Assembly: GCA_030247675.1 (NCBI GenBank)
Contig: JAOTRX010000002.1
Coordinates: 868,001 to 932,000 of the forward strand
Reading direction: 5' to 3'
Length of the DNA: 64,000 bases
From: Desulforhopalus sp.
GTDB taxonomy: Bacteria > Desulfobacterota > Desulfobulbia > Desulfobulbales > Desulfocapsaceae
The translations under genes were made by a program, and so were the position numbers. Below the pieces are notes generated by a model, which worked only from the letters and a program-made list of their open reading frames with translations, was not told where the DNA came from and made no database searches. Below are positions 9,017-18,098 of this stretch, piece by piece (position 1 is the first letter of the stretch; each line of letters starts with the position of its first letter).

Positions 9017-9048
9017 AGATCCTTGATCCCGATTCGGATCAAGGATCT
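9017..9048 (+). terminator. strong hairpin in the 420-bp gap upstream of the aldehyde oxidoreductase
   Basis: Thirteen-base perfect stem AGATCCTTGATCC / GGATCAAGGATCT with loop CGATTC, followed on the plus strand by CTTTTGTATTT. The T-rich side faces the plus strand although both neighbouring genes are on the minus strand. The rest of the gap 8748-9183 holds no gene I can support; it must contain the promoter of the aldehyde oxidoreductase operon. Confidence 0.5.
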
Positions 9049-9183
9049 CTTTTGTATTTAACTTCGATGAGTTGCAAAGATCCATTCACGGATCATGATG
9101 GTGATAGAGTATTTCTTTATATTGCAATGAGATAGGCGGTGCTGCTGATTCGTGCATGGATCATCGAATACCTTCCTCGCATC

Positions 9184-10521
9184 TCAAACCTCATCTTGCG
9201 AGATATTACGACAGTTGGTCTCCTTAAGGAGGAGGGCGGCGATCAGGGCAATGACGGCAAAGCATACCATAAGATAAAAGCCATGGCGATAATCGGCGGC
9301 GGCATAGACGCGGATGCCGTTGACCATCTTGCCGTCCCAGGCATAATCGGCGAGAAAGCCGAACAGCGGTTGCATCAGGGCGGTGCCAATGAAGCAGCCG
9401 GTGTTGACGACGCTCACCGCCATGCCGGAAAGGTTGGGATCGATGAGTTCCTTGGCGGCGGCAAAGGTCAGGACGAAACCGGAGCCGGCCAGGCCCATGG
9501 CGGCAAAGAGCAGCATGCCCGATATCCCCGGCGTCCATGGCAAAAAGAGGAGCACCAGCCACACCGCCAGATAGAGAAAGACGCAGAAAAGCAGCAGCGG
9601 TTTGCGTTTGCCGATGCGATCGGAAAACCAGCCGAAGAACATCGCGCCAAAGGCGAAGGCCAGCAGCATCACCGTGATATGATCGGCGGCAAACGACCGT
9701 TCCACAGCAAAGACGTCGCGCAAGAAGGGAATGCCCCACAGCCCCATAAAGGAATACAGCCCGCCGATCATGCCGAACTGCACCCAGAATCCCGGCCAGA
9801 TGCGCAGGGTGGCGACGACCGACAGAAGACTTCGCCACCACTGCTGCCGCGGTTTTCCGGGCGATGGTGCGCCGTACGGGTTGGGGGCGGCAAAGCCGAG
9901 GTCCTGGGGTTTGTTCCTGACAATGATCACGGCAAGACAGGCCAGGGCCAGAGACAGGACACCGATGGCGATGAACACGGCACGCCAGGAGAAAAAGGCG
10001 AGGAGCGCCGCCAGGGGGCGGGCGGCCAGCACCGATCCGAGGTTGCCGATCAACAGGGTCAGGCCGCTCATAAAGCCGAAGACCCTTTCGGCAAACCACA
10101 GGGAATTGCTCTTCATGATGCTGACGAAAATCACCGACACCCCGAGACCGACGAGGAAACGCCCGAGGCAGGCCATAGCGAAAGTGTCGGCCAGGCCGAA
10201 GCAGATCGAACCGAGGCCGGCGATGAGGTTGCCGCCGATCACCGAGATCCTGGTGCCGAGGGTGTCGGCGATGATTCCCGAGGGGATCTGCATGCAGGCG
10301 TAAACAATGAAGTAGAGGGCCGATAAGGTGCCGAGTTTCGATCCGGTGGTCTGAAAGGCGGCCATCAGGTTTTCCGCGACGACGCCCGGGGCCATACGGT
10401 GAAAATAGACGAGGATGTAGGAAAGGATCAAAACGCCGAAAATCGACCATTTGACCAGGGAATATCTGCCGTTTGCCGCTATTTGCTGCTGAGAACTCTG
10501 TGCGCTCATACTGTTATCCAT
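9184..10521 (-). CDS. major facilitator superfamily transporter
   Basis: A 445-residue integral membrane protein with about 12 hydrophobic segments. The motif between TM2 and TM3 (GIIADTLGTRIS) and the repeat in the second half (GWFSDRIGKRKPL) are the MFS loop signatures. The N-terminal segment, YFHRMAPGVVAENL, resembles the ACS/organophosphate-type MFS members that take up or expel organic anions; the substrate is unknown. The ATG at 10521 is taken although its ribosome site is weak. A site nearly identical to the operator of the neighbouring TetR gene lies 29 bp upstream, so the transporter is probably repressed by it, as is usual for TetR-controlled exporters. Confidence 0.9.
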   Translation of the reverse strand: MDNSMSAQSSQQQIAANGRYSLVKWSIFGVLILSYILVYFHRMAPGVVAENLMAAFQTTGSKLGTLSALYFIVYACMQIPSGIIADTLGTRISVIGGNLIAGLGSICFGLADTFAMACLGRFLVGLGVSVIFVSIMKSNSLWFAERVFGFMSGLTLLIGNLGSVLAARPLAALLAFFSWRAVFIAIGVLSLALACLAVIIVRNKPQDLGFAAPNPYGAPSPGKPRQQWWRSLLSVVATLRIWPGFWVQFGMIGGLYSFMGLWGIPFLRDVFAVERSFAADHITVMLLAFAFGAMFFGWFSDRIGKRKPLLLFCVFLYLAVWLVLLFLPWTPGISGMLLFAAMGLAGSGFVLTFAAAKELIDPNLSGMAVSVVNTGCFIGTALMQPLFGFLADYAWDGKMVNGIRVYAAADYRHGFYLMVCFAVIALIAALLLKETNCRNISQDEV

Positions 10522-10549
10522 GTTCAGGTTTATTCCTTGCCGGAGCCGG

Positions 10550-10563
10550 AGACCGACCGGTGT
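10550..10563. promoter_or_regulatory. putative TetR operator in front of the MFS gene
   Basis: AGACCGACCGGTGT matches 13 of 14 bases of the palindromic site in front of the TetR gene (11224-11237, read on the opposite strand). It sits in the 89-bp gap between the TetR stop and the MFS start. Confidence 0.6.
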
Positions 10564-10610
10564 CCCCGGGGCGACGGAGTAGTGCCTGGCGGCCTGTGAC
10601 CGCCAGGTGG

Positions 10611-11195
10611 TTAGGCCTTCAGTCCCTCGACATATTGCATGAGGGCGTTAATGGTCCGGTCAAGGGCCGGGCGGGATTTATCGGAGCTGTAGACGACGCA
10701 GGCGCCGAGGATGCCGGCACAGACGATCTCCGCCGCCGCTGCCGGATCGGCGGAGGCCGCCAGGGTTCCCTGCTGCCGTTCCAGGGCAAAAAGATCCTCG
10801 ATCATTGTCCGCAATTTGCCGAACCCCTGGCTGACCTCCCGGCCGAGATGCGGATGTTCGTCGCTTAGTTCAACGGCAAGATTGACGAAGACGCAGCCGC
10901 CGGGAAGATTGTCGCTGTCGCTGAGGTATCGGTCGCGATAGTTAGCAAGCAGAGCAAGTATCCTGTCGATTGGCCGCTCTATTTCCGCAAGGCCCGCAAG
11001 GTTGCGCTCGCGCCACAGTTTGCGGGCAAGGCTCAAGGCCTCAAGGAACAGCTCTTCCTTGTTGTGGAAGTGGTTGTACAGCCCGCCCTTCGAGGCGCCC
11101 ACGCCCTCGATTATCGACGAGGTCGAGGTGGCGGCATAGCCTTTTACGGAGAATTGCCGCAGGGCCTCGCAGAGAAGCTTGTCCTTGAGATTCAT
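10611..11195 (-). CDS. TetR/AcrR family transcriptional regulator
   Basis: A 194-residue protein with the TetR helix-turn-helix in the first 50 residues: ALRQFSVKGYAATSTSSI followed by EGVGASKGGLYNHFHNKEEL. The remainder is a helical ligand-binding domain with a GGCVFVNLAVEL segment. It is likely a ligand-released repressor of itself and of the MFS transporter downstream: the same palindromic site lies before both genes. The inducing ligand is unknown. Start ATG 11195 has GGAGGTCC upstream. Confidence 0.9.
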   Translation of the reverse strand: MNLKDKLLCEALRQFSVKGYAATSTSSIIEGVGASKGGLYNHFHNKEELFLEALSLARKLWRERNLAGLAEIERPIDRILALLANYRDRYLSDSDNLPGGCVFVNLAVELSDEHPHLGREVSQGFGKLRTMIEDLFALERQQGTLAASADPAAAAEIVCAGILGACVVYSSDKSRPALDRTINALMQYVEGLKA

Positions 11196-11223
11196 GGATG
11201 GACCTCCATTTTCGGCAAAAGGG

Positions 11224-11237
11224 AGACCGGTCGGTCT
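11224..11237. promoter_or_regulatory. putative TetR operator in front of the tetR gene
   Basis: AGACCG-GT-CGGTCT, a perfect 6+6 inverted repeat with a 2-bp centre, 29 bp upstream of the regulator start. The same spacing to the start codon is seen for the copy before the MFS gene. Confidence 0.65.
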
Positions 11238-11721
11238 GTTTTTTCATGGTAAAAAAACGGCCGTACTGTCCGCCGTTTTGCATGCAACCACCAGGATCGT
11301 CGTCAAGAGTACCGCGACATGAGGCTACCGGCAAGGTCTTTCTCTTTGCCCCGGGAAAGTCGCAATCGAAGGCTCACAAAAGGAGGTCTGACAGCTTCTC
11401 CGGCGAGGCCGCCGGATAGGTCCAGTTGGCGGCAAGCGGGGCGGCCGGGAAAGGGCGGGAGGAGGAAGAACCTTGCTTTCGCATCCTCATACCGCCAATC
11501 TTTCCGCAGGTATTTCTGTTGTTTTTTGAAGTATTCGGCTATATTTCTGGAAGGTTCCGTCAAGAGATTGCTTTTCACTCAAGAGAGGGGGAGAGAGGAT
11601 AACGAACCTTGCCGGGAAAAGTGAAAATGGAGGGTGGTGCTTGAATCTGGGTAGCAATAGAACCAGCGACACCACACAATGCATCTCTTCTGCTCAACTC
11701 TTTAGTAAGGATTAGTGTGTT
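11238..11721. other. 484-bp intergenic stretch without a supported gene
   Basis: It separates the divergent TetR and universal stress protein genes. Overlapping frames exist on both strands but are arginine/proline-rich shadows without ribosome sites or recognisable domains. It must contain the promoter of the stress-protein gene. Confidence 0.5.
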
Positions 11722-12240
11722 ATGACGACTGCATACAAGACGATTCTGTTTACGTCAAATCTCTCCACGGCCAGCCGCGTTGCATTCAAACATGCGCATA
11801 TGCTGGCGAATCAGTGTGATGCAAAGATTATTTTGCTCCACGTCATGGAGAAATCCCCCAGCAATTATGAGAGCCACATGATTGGGCTTTTCGGCCATGA
11901 CAAGTGGCATCAAGTCTTGAGAAACAATAAGGAAGAAGCCAAGCATGCCCTGGTTGGCAAGGTTTCGCCCAAGCAAATGGCGCGAACCGCCCTCAGTGAA
12001 TTTACCAGGAACAATGAAGATGACGATCAGGACTTCATCATCCCGCCGAGCGAAATAGTGGTGAAAGAAGGCGATGTCGTCGATGCCATTCTCGGCCAGG
12101 CGGCCGAGCATAAGTGCGACCTTATCATCATGGGGGCTAATGAGGGATTGCTGTCCGGCTCCTCGGTCGGCGGCACCATAAAATCAGTACTGAAGAAAGC
12201 GAAAGTTCCGGTCCTCGTCGTACCGGCAAGCCTAGGCTAA
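11722..12240 (+). CDS. universal stress protein (UspA family), ATP-binding type
   Basis: A 172-residue cytoplasmic protein with a single Usp domain. It starts YKTILFTSNLS, where the usual DGS/DFS aspartate is replaced by asparagine. It ends with GANEGLLSGSSVGGTIKSVL, the GxxG(x9)G(S/T) nucleotide-binding loop, then VPVLVVP. It has an insert of about 25 residues (residues 60-100, rich in charged residues including EDDDQD) compared with the common 140-150-residue size. Such proteins are induced by starvation and stress and bind ATP or AMP; the target is unknown. A ribosome site AAGGATTA lies upstream. The gene is monocistronic. Confidence 0.9.
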   Translation: MTTAYKTILFTSNLSTASRVAFKHAHMLANQCDAKIILLHVMEKSPSNYESHMIGLFGHDKWHQVLRNNKEEAKHALVGKVSPKQMARTALSEFTRNNEDDDQDFIIPPSEIVVKEGDVVDAILGQAAEHKCDLIIMGANEGLLSGSSVGGTIKSVLKKAKVPVLVVPASLG

Positions 12241-12434
12241 AGCTGGATCCCGCCGGCCGGAATTGCCGGGTCGAGTCTCTTTGGCGATATCGTCGGAAGG
12301 GGCCGGGCTCAGTGAATCCCACCGGATTTTCTGGGAATTGTGGAGGAAATCGCGGGGATTCAAGTTCTTTCTGGCCTTAACAAACAGGGCCTTGCCGACG
12401 ACCTTCCGCGTTCGGCCGGTGCGCGGCATAAAAA

Positions 12435-12470
12435 AAGCCCGAATGTCAAATTTGGCTGACATTCGGGCTT
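12435..12470 (-). terminator. Rho-independent terminator of tRNA-Leu (may also stop the stress-protein transcript)
   Basis: Fourteen-base stem AAGCCCGAATGTCA / TGACATTCGGGCTT with an 8-base loop; read on the minus strand it is followed by a run of T, directly after the tRNA gene. Confidence 0.85.
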
Positions 12471-12480
12471 AATCATTTAA

Positions 12481-12567
12481 TGGTGCCGGAGGTCGGAATC
12501 GAACCGACATGGGGTTGCCCCCGCTGGATTTTGAGTCCAGTGCGTCTACCAGTTTCACCACTCCGGC
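12481..12567 (-). tRNA. tRNA-Leu (anticodon CAA)
   Basis: Complete class II tRNA read on the minus strand, from GCCGGAG to CTCCGGCACCA, with encoded CCA. The anticodon loop is CT-CAA-AA between CTGGA and TCCAG. A long variable arm (GCGGGGGCAACCCC region) and the T arm with GGTTCGATTCC confirm leucine. Confidence 0.95.
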
Positions 12568-12691
12568 GTAGGGATCGTTTATACCTTACTTGGTGGTTTT
12601 CCGTCAAGGGGAAAAGGCGATAAGCCTTTAATCCGTTGGTCTTTCAAGGGAATTCTCCTAGATATTACCAAAGGCGAACGCCATATTCCTC

Positions 12692-15600
12692 CTACCGTAA
12701 GCCGGCGATAATCCGGCCCATCGCGCCGGCGGTTTTGCCGTCAGTGGCGATATCCTTGCCGAGGATCTCGATCATCGATTCAAGCGATTGCTCGTCGTCA
12801 TTGAAAATGAGGGGGCGAGTCTCCGTCTGCCGGTGACCGAGAACTGCCAGAACTGTCTCGTACAGCGCAGCCGTGGCAGGCGACAGCAAGGAGCGCGGGT
12901 CATGGTTGCCGCTCCTCATCTGCGCTGCCCGCAGAGACACGCCCTGAACCCCGAAAATCAAGGCGATGGCCATATAGGTTTCCAAGGTTTTGACGGATTT
13001 TCGCGCGAGATTGGCGGAGTTAAAGCCCTGGCTGTTGATGTTCTGATTGAACTGCTCGGCATGGGTTGGAAAGCGGTCGGCTATGGGGGTCCCGTAATAG
13101 GACAGCAGTGGCATGATCGAATTGCCGGCGATCTGCAGACCCTTAAGACCCATATTGACGCGCCGCCCTGGATTGCCCACCAGCGACGGCGGCAGGCCGG
13201 AGTTGAACTCCGGGGCCACCAGCAGGGCGATCTGCGCATCCATGTGTTTGGCCATGAGTCCCAGGTAGTAGCGCAGATGATCCATCCATACGGCCACATA
13301 CTGGCCGAGGAAATTACCGCTGTGCAGGCTGAGACAATTGTCGCCGTCGATGAGCGGGTTGTCGTTGGCCGAGTTCATCTCAATCTGCACGGCCGCCGAG
13401 GCCTGCCGGAGACCGTCGAGCAGCGGTCCTACGAACTGCGGCAGACAACGCAGGGAATACCGATCCTGGACCGGCTGGCCGTCTTCGGCGTCGTGGTGGC
13501 CATCCAGTTCGTTACGGCACATGGTCGAACCATCAAGAAGTTCAAGCATGAGTTCCGCCGTCAGGATCTGTCCCGGATGCGGTTTCAACTGCTGGATGAA
13601 GGGGTGGAAGGACTGGTTCGAGCCGCGCAGACTCTGAATGACCAAGGCATGAAATCCAAGGGCCAAGGCGCTGAGACGCCTGGCGTCATAGAGGCAATTG
13701 GCGGCAATCCCGGTCATGACCGAGGTGCCGTTGACCATGCCGAGACCTTCCTTGGGGCCAAGCGTCAGAAGTTTGAGGCCGAGGCGATCAAGAGCGGTCA
13801 GGCAGCTCATTGTTTCGCCACCCATCTGCACCTGAAAGCAGGCATCGGCGCCAACCAGGGCACCGGTGATCGAGGCGAGAGGAGCCAGATCGCCACTGGC
13901 ACCGATCGAACCCATATTGCGAACCAGCGGCACGACACCATTGTTTAAAAAGACAAGAATGCGTTCGATGAGTTCGCGACGCACCCCCGAGGCGCCGCGC
14001 AGGTGCGAATTGGCCCGCAGCAGCATGGCGGCGCGGACGTCTTCCAGGGGCAGATACTCGCCGGCGCAGACATTTAAGAAGCGCAGCAGGTTGTTCTGCA
14101 GGGCACAGAGGTCTCCCTCGGCGATCATCACGTTGGCCATGCCGCCGAAACCGGTATTGACGCCGTAGATCGGCTCGCCTGTGCGCACCGCCCACTCGAT
14201 AAACGAGGCCGAACCGTCAACCCGGGCCATAATCGCCTGGTCCCTGGTAAGACTTACCGGCCGGGCATATCGCGCCGCCGCCACGACCTCGTCGATGGTC
14301 AAGCCATCGCCGGACAGAACCACCTCGGGCAGATCGGCGGCCTTGAAGCGGGCATCCGCCGGCAACTGCCTGGAAACCGGCCGTTTGGTCAGCGCCGTAC
14401 AGGCCGGGTTGGCTTCGATATCCCGGCGGATAAGATCAAGAATGCGGTGCGCCCGCTGCGAATAGAGCTTGATCGAGTTGCTGTCCGGCAGGTCGAGAAC
14501 CCGCTGCATCAGCAGCCCGTCGTCGTCGAACCAGCGCGGCGCCAGGCCTCCGAAGAAATAGCCCTGCTCCCGCAGGATGTCGATTCCAAAGGCATTCCAC
14601 GCCTCTCCGAGACGTACGAACACCTGCAGGACCCTCGCCCCGGACTGCAGTGCCTGGGCCTCGAATCCATCAAGAGCCCGGGCAAAGTCCTGACCCATGG
14701 TGAGGATTTGCAGCCGCGCCACCTGGGCAAAGTCAAAATATTCCGTCGAAACCCGTGTGGTAATGCTTGCCGGCGGCTGCTCATCCGCGGGGAGAACGAG
14801 GCGGTCAAGAGTCAGGCCCTGCAGCAGGAATTCCAGGGCCTCCCGGTAGCAATCAGGAACAAACAGGCGACGCTGGTCACCGGCACTTGGGCCGAAAAGC
14901 AGCAGGGTCGATACCCGGTCCCCCGGGAAATCCAGGGACAATCCATAGGCGCCGGCCGGCATCAGGCCGATCTCAAGGGCCGTCTCCACAAGGCCGCTCA
15001 TGGCACCGAATTTCTGGGTGACCACCTGATGGCAGGGCGCCTCGCTGAAATAGATCTCTACCCCATGTTTAGGGATGAGCACATCCTTGATATGCTCCTG
15101 TAGCAGTAGGGCGGTACGCGAGCCGCCGCGGTAAGCCGGATGGATGACATGGCTGCCGATTTCATAGACGCCGGGGTAGGGCGCCGAACTGCGGAACATG
15201 CTGCCATGGCCGACAATATCGCCGGCCGGGGTGCGGGCCACCGTGCTGTATAAAAGACCCAGGCGGTTCTCCTCCAGGAGCCGTTCTGGAATGTAGTAGG
15301 TCGCAAAGGGAAAGGAGTCCCCATAGACCTGGTAAAAGAGTCTGGCCACCCCCCAGGCGTCCTCTGCTTGCAGGAGATCAACGGTGAATTCCTGGCCTTC
15401 GGCAACTGGGCGGTGCTCGGCCTTGAGTTTATCGAGGGCCTGGGGGAGGGTCATGGCGACCGCTTTGGAGTCGATGGTCCAATCGGCCAGCTTGCCTATG
15501 TCATTACGGGGCAGGGCTGGGCCAAATAGTATCGACTTGGGTTGTTCAAGATGGCTCAGACGTTCGGCGAGATAGGCGCGCAGCTCACCCGCGATATCTT

Positions 15601-16672
15601 TGCCCGGGGCTATCCCGTCCTTGAGCACGACAAAGGCCTTCAGGCGGTCTCCTTCCTCCGGCCGCATTAGCCGCACCGCGCAATCGGCCACAACGGCATG
15701 GCCACGCATTACCTCACAGACCCTCGCCGGATAGATATTGATACCCGCCACCTGCACCGCGCTGTCCAGGCGTTTTTTTACGACAAATCGCCTTTCATCG
15801 ACCCATTCCAGCACATCCTGAAAGGCAAAGGGTTCAGACATCCCGCCATCTTCAAGCTCCCGGACGAAACGATCTTCACCATGACGTTTCCAGGTGGCCA
15901 TCAGGGTCAGAGGGTCGTCGAGGCTGTTGCGATAACCCATGGCGCCACTTTCCGAGGAGCCGTAGACCTCAACCATCATCTGCAGGCCCTGCCGACTCAA
16001 GGTGCGAATGACTTCCGGCGGGCAGGGACCGGTTGAGGTAACGCCGATGACCGAGGCAGGAAAGCGCTCTGCGGTCTTGACGCACAGCTGCCAGATATGG
16101 GGAAAGCCGATGAGCGCATCGCCGGGCTGCAGATCCTTGATGATCGCCGCCGGCCGCTTAAAGCGCTGGTCGCTGCGTCTTGCCTTGAGGGCCTTGGGGA
16201 TGAGAATGGTGTAAATAAACCCGTAAATGTGGTGCGGCGGCACCAGACCGATGATGTGGGAGCTGCCCTGCAGCATTTCCGCCAGGTGCCAGGCGTCCTG
16301 TTCGAGGAAATAGAATTCACGGACGATTGCTTTCGGCTCACCGGTGCTGCCGGAGGTGTAGAAGGTGATGCTCTTCGGCCTGGCGGTGGCGAGTTGCTGC
16401 ACCTGCCGTGCCCAGTGGCCGAGGGTCGGCAGACCAGTCAAACCGGCAGCGAGGTCCGGCGCAAGGCCAAAGAAACCAAGTACCCGAGCAGCGGTCACAT
16501 CCAGTTGTGCCTGGTTTAATTCGAGAAAATCCTGTCCGAAGGGACTTTCCGGAACAAGCAGCAGTTCGTCGCCGAAGACATCGGAGATTTTTCGGAATTT
16601 TTTGATTTCACCAAAGACCAGACCACGAATAACGGTGAAAAAATCTTCAAAATCAAGGGTAAGTTGCTTCAT
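12692..16672 (-). CDS. three-domain fusion: AMP-forming acyl ligase - GNAT-like region - phenylalanine ammonia-lyase-like MIO enzyme
   Basis: 1326 residues. About 1-400 is an ANL-family adenylating domain: FYTSGSTGEPKAI (near 110), YGSSESGAMGY and the C-terminal lysine region NDIGKLADW (near 392). About 415-740 looks GNAT-like and is homologous to the next gene upstream. About 760-1326 is an aromatic amino acid ammonia-lyase with the MIO triad in GSIGASGDLAPLA (near 926), GVNTGFGG, FPTHAEQFNQNINSQG and RYSLRCLPQ. The selectivity pair after LQNNLL is F-L (about residue 863), as in plant and cyanobacterial PAL, rather than S-H (histidase) or H-L (tyrosine lyase), and the surrounding LLRANSHLRGASG resembles Anabaena PAL. 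Expected chemistry is phenylalanine to cinnamate, then cinnamoyl-AMP and a thioester or amide. The acceptor is unknown; no carrier protein or ketosynthase lies in the window. ATG 16672 follows CAGGAG. Confidence 0.85.
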   Translation of the reverse strand: MKQLTLDFEDFFTVIRGLVFGEIKKFRKISDVFGDELLLVPESPFGQDFLELNQAQLDVTAARVLGFFGLAPDLAAGLTGLPTLGHWARQVQQLATARPKSITFYTSGSTGEPKAIVREFYFLEQDAWHLAEMLQGSSHIIGLVPPHHIYGFIYTILIPKALKARRSDQRFKRPAAIIKDLQPGDALIGFPHIWQLCVKTAERFPASVIGVTSTGPCPPEVIRTLSRQGLQMMVEVYGSSESGAMGYRNSLDDPLTLMATWKRHGEDRFVRELEDGGMSEPFAFQDVLEWVDERRFVVKKRLDSAVQVAGINIYPARVCEVMRGHAVVADCAVRLMRPEEGDRLKAFVVLKDGIAPGKDIAGELRAYLAERLSHLEQPKSILFGPALPRNDIGKLADWTIDSKAVAMTLPQALDKLKAEHRPVAEGQEFTVDLLQAEDAWGVARLFYQVYGDSFPFATYYIPERLLEENRLGLLYSTVARTPAGDIVGHGSMFRSSAPYPGVYEIGSHVIHPAYRGGSRTALLLQEHIKDVLIPKHGVEIYFSEAPCHQVVTQKFGAMSGLVETALEIGLMPAGAYGLSLDFPGDRVSTLLLFGPSAGDQRRLFVPDCYREALEFLLQGLTLDRLVLPADEQPPASITTRVSTEYFDFAQVARLQILTMGQDFARALDGFEAQALQSGARVLQVFVRLGEAWNAFGIDILREQGYFFGGLAPRWFDDDGLLMQRVLDLPDSNSIKLYSQRAHRILDLIRRDIEANPACTALTKRPVSRQLPADARFKAADLPEVVLSGDGLTIDEVVAAARYARPVSLTRDQAIMARVDGSASFIEWAVRTGEPIYGVNTGFGGMANVMIAEGDLCALQNNLLRFLNVCAGEYLPLEDVRAAMLLRANSHLRGASGVRRELIERILVFLNNGVVPLVRNMGSIGASGDLAPLASITGALVGADACFQVQMGGETMSCLTALDRLGLKLLTLGPKEGLGMVNGTSVMTGIAANCLYDARRLSALALGFHALVIQSLRGSNQSFHPFIQQLKPHPGQILTAELMLELLDGSTMCRNELDGHHDAEDGQPVQDRYSLRCLPQFVGPLLDGLRQASAAVQIEMNSANDNPLIDGDNCLSLHSGNFLGQYVAVWMDHLRYYLGLMAKHMDAQIALLVAPEFNSGLPPSLVGNPGRRVNMGLKGLQIAGNSIMPLLSYYGTPIADRFPTHAEQFNQNINSQGFNSANLARKSVKTLETYMAIALIFGVQGVSLRAAQMRSGNHDPRSLLSPATAALYETVLAVLGHRQTETRPLIFNDDEQSLESMIEILGKDIATDGKTAGAMGRIIAGLR

Positions 16673-16767
16673 TATCGGGCTCCTGGTGAGTTATGGGATG
16701 CGGCTGAGAGATCAATTGGGCATTTTCAGGATATTGCGGGCCAATCTTCTTGGCCATCTCCCGCACG

Positions 16768-17805
16768 TCAAGGCAGGGACTCCCGGTCGGCAATGACCAC
16801 GGTCAGTAGCCTTCTTGCCTCCTCGGTATATAATTTAATCCGCGAAAAATCAGGCTCTCCGGCGACCTTTTGCAGCAGCAATCCATCGCGGTCAAACCAC
16901 AGGGGCAAGAGGCCGCCGAGGAAGAAGCCGGCCGTGCGGGCCGCCTCCACCGCCAGGGAGCTACCCGGTTGCCACAGGGGCAAAATGATCTGATAAACAT
17001 GGCGATTCGGATACTCTTTTTGCCAGTGCGCCAGATACCCGGCAAAGTCACGCCCCACTTGTTCGATGGTAATTTTTACTAATCCGGCATTGTCCAGGCA
17101 TTGTACCCTTCCTTTGGTACTAGCTTCATCCGGGGCGGGATCTTCAATGAAACTACGCCGCAGGCCGCGCGAATCGTACATTGCCCGCAGGGTGTCGGCG
17201 TATTGGCGGGGGAGAAAGATGTCGTGCGGCCGGTCGTGATAGATCATAAAGCCATCGAGTAGGGAAATCCGTCCGCTGGACCAGCCGGTTTCCTGTTCCG
17301 GTCTCGGAGGCATGGCCTCAATCTCGATGGCACAGGACAGACTGTGAAATTTTTCGGCCATTTTCTGGGTCATGATATGATCGGTGACACTCTGGCCAAA
17401 CATCACATCCAGTCCGAGATAGGCCGGCGGGGTCGCGTGAATTCTCTGGGCCATACGCATGGCCAGGATAGAGTTGCGACAGGCGGGATGAACCAGCCAG
17501 GAACCACCTTCCATGATGCGCCTGCCGGGTGGATTGCGAAAGATGGCGTAAAGTCCGATGATATCGCCATCCTCCGTGCGTCCGACCACCTGGTGCAGGT
17601 CGGTCCCGGCATTTTGAAGGGCCAGTTCCTCCGGATCGTAGACGGAATCAATGGGAAACATCTCGCCATAAACAGCGTAATACAGCAAGGCCACACCAAG
17701 GGCGTCACCGGGCTGAAAATCGTCAACCACGTATTGTTGGTTGGGCCGGATATTCTGAGACATACCCCTGAGTACGGCCAGGCATTCTTCTCGCGTTTTT
17801 TTCAT
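16768..17805 (-). CDS. GNAT-like protein, paralogue of the middle region of the ligase-lyase fusion
   Basis: A 345-residue soluble protein. Its layout follows the middle region of the neighbouring fusion: FQPGDALGVALLYYAVYGEMFP matches the AEDAWGVARLFYQVYGDSFP type segment there. Both then have a G-D-I-x-G strand, a VHPACRN/IHPAYRG turn, a QMxTQKxxxK(F) segment, and the closing GGLLPLWFDRDGLLLQK / GGLAPRWFDDDGLLMQR. The first half reads like a GNAT fold; the second half is unassigned. It ends 95 bp upstream of the fusion gene on the same strand, so the two are probably one transcript and act in one pathway. Start ATG 17805 has only a weak ribosome site. No function is known to me. Confidence 0.75.
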   Translation of the reverse strand: MKKTREECLAVLRGMSQNIRPNQQYVVDDFQPGDALGVALLYYAVYGEMFPIDSVYDPEELALQNAGTDLHQVVGRTEDGDIIGLYAIFRNPPGRRIMEGGSWLVHPACRNSILAMRMAQRIHATPPAYLGLDVMFGQSVTDHIMTQKMAEKFHSLSCAIEIEAMPPRPEQETGWSSGRISLLDGFMIYHDRPHDIFLPRQYADTLRAMYDSRGLRRSFIEDPAPDEASTKGRVQCLDNAGLVKITIEQVGRDFAGYLAHWQKEYPNRHVYQIILPLWQPGSSLAVEAARTAGFFLGGLLPLWFDRDGLLLQKVAGEPDFSRIKLYTEEARRLLTVVIADRESLP

Positions 17806-18098
17806 AGGGAAATTCCCGGAGTCTTCATTGTTTCCGATGGTCGGTTGCCGTATTACGCCTTGGTCGATTTCATCCTCGAATCGCTGCCCGGTATTTCGGG
17901 AGGTCGCTATTGCGCTAAAAGTTGTTCAGAGAAAATGACGAGGTGCGAAGAAAAATTGTATTTCAAATTCCGGAGAATAGTCAAGAAGCACCACGGATAA
18001 AGTCCAGAGATCGATACAGCTTCACTGTGAATTTCATTATAAAAATTGCGGAATCCTGTGAATTGCGATTAAATACATGACCTACAGCCATTGCATTG

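Noticed and set aside
8759..9085. Minus-strand 108-residue frame upstream of the aldehyde oxidoreductase
   Set aside because: Contains the hairpin sequence, has odd composition and no family resemblance; it more likely covers the promoter region.
9139..10326. Plus-strand frame opposite the MFS gene
   Set aside because: Hydrophilic low-complexity composition with many His, Gln and Glu, typical of an antisense shadow of a membrane protein gene.
12788..13948. Plus-strand frame of 386 residues opposite the ammonia-lyase region
   Set aside because: Antisense shadow of a long high-GC gene whose own motifs are unmistakable.
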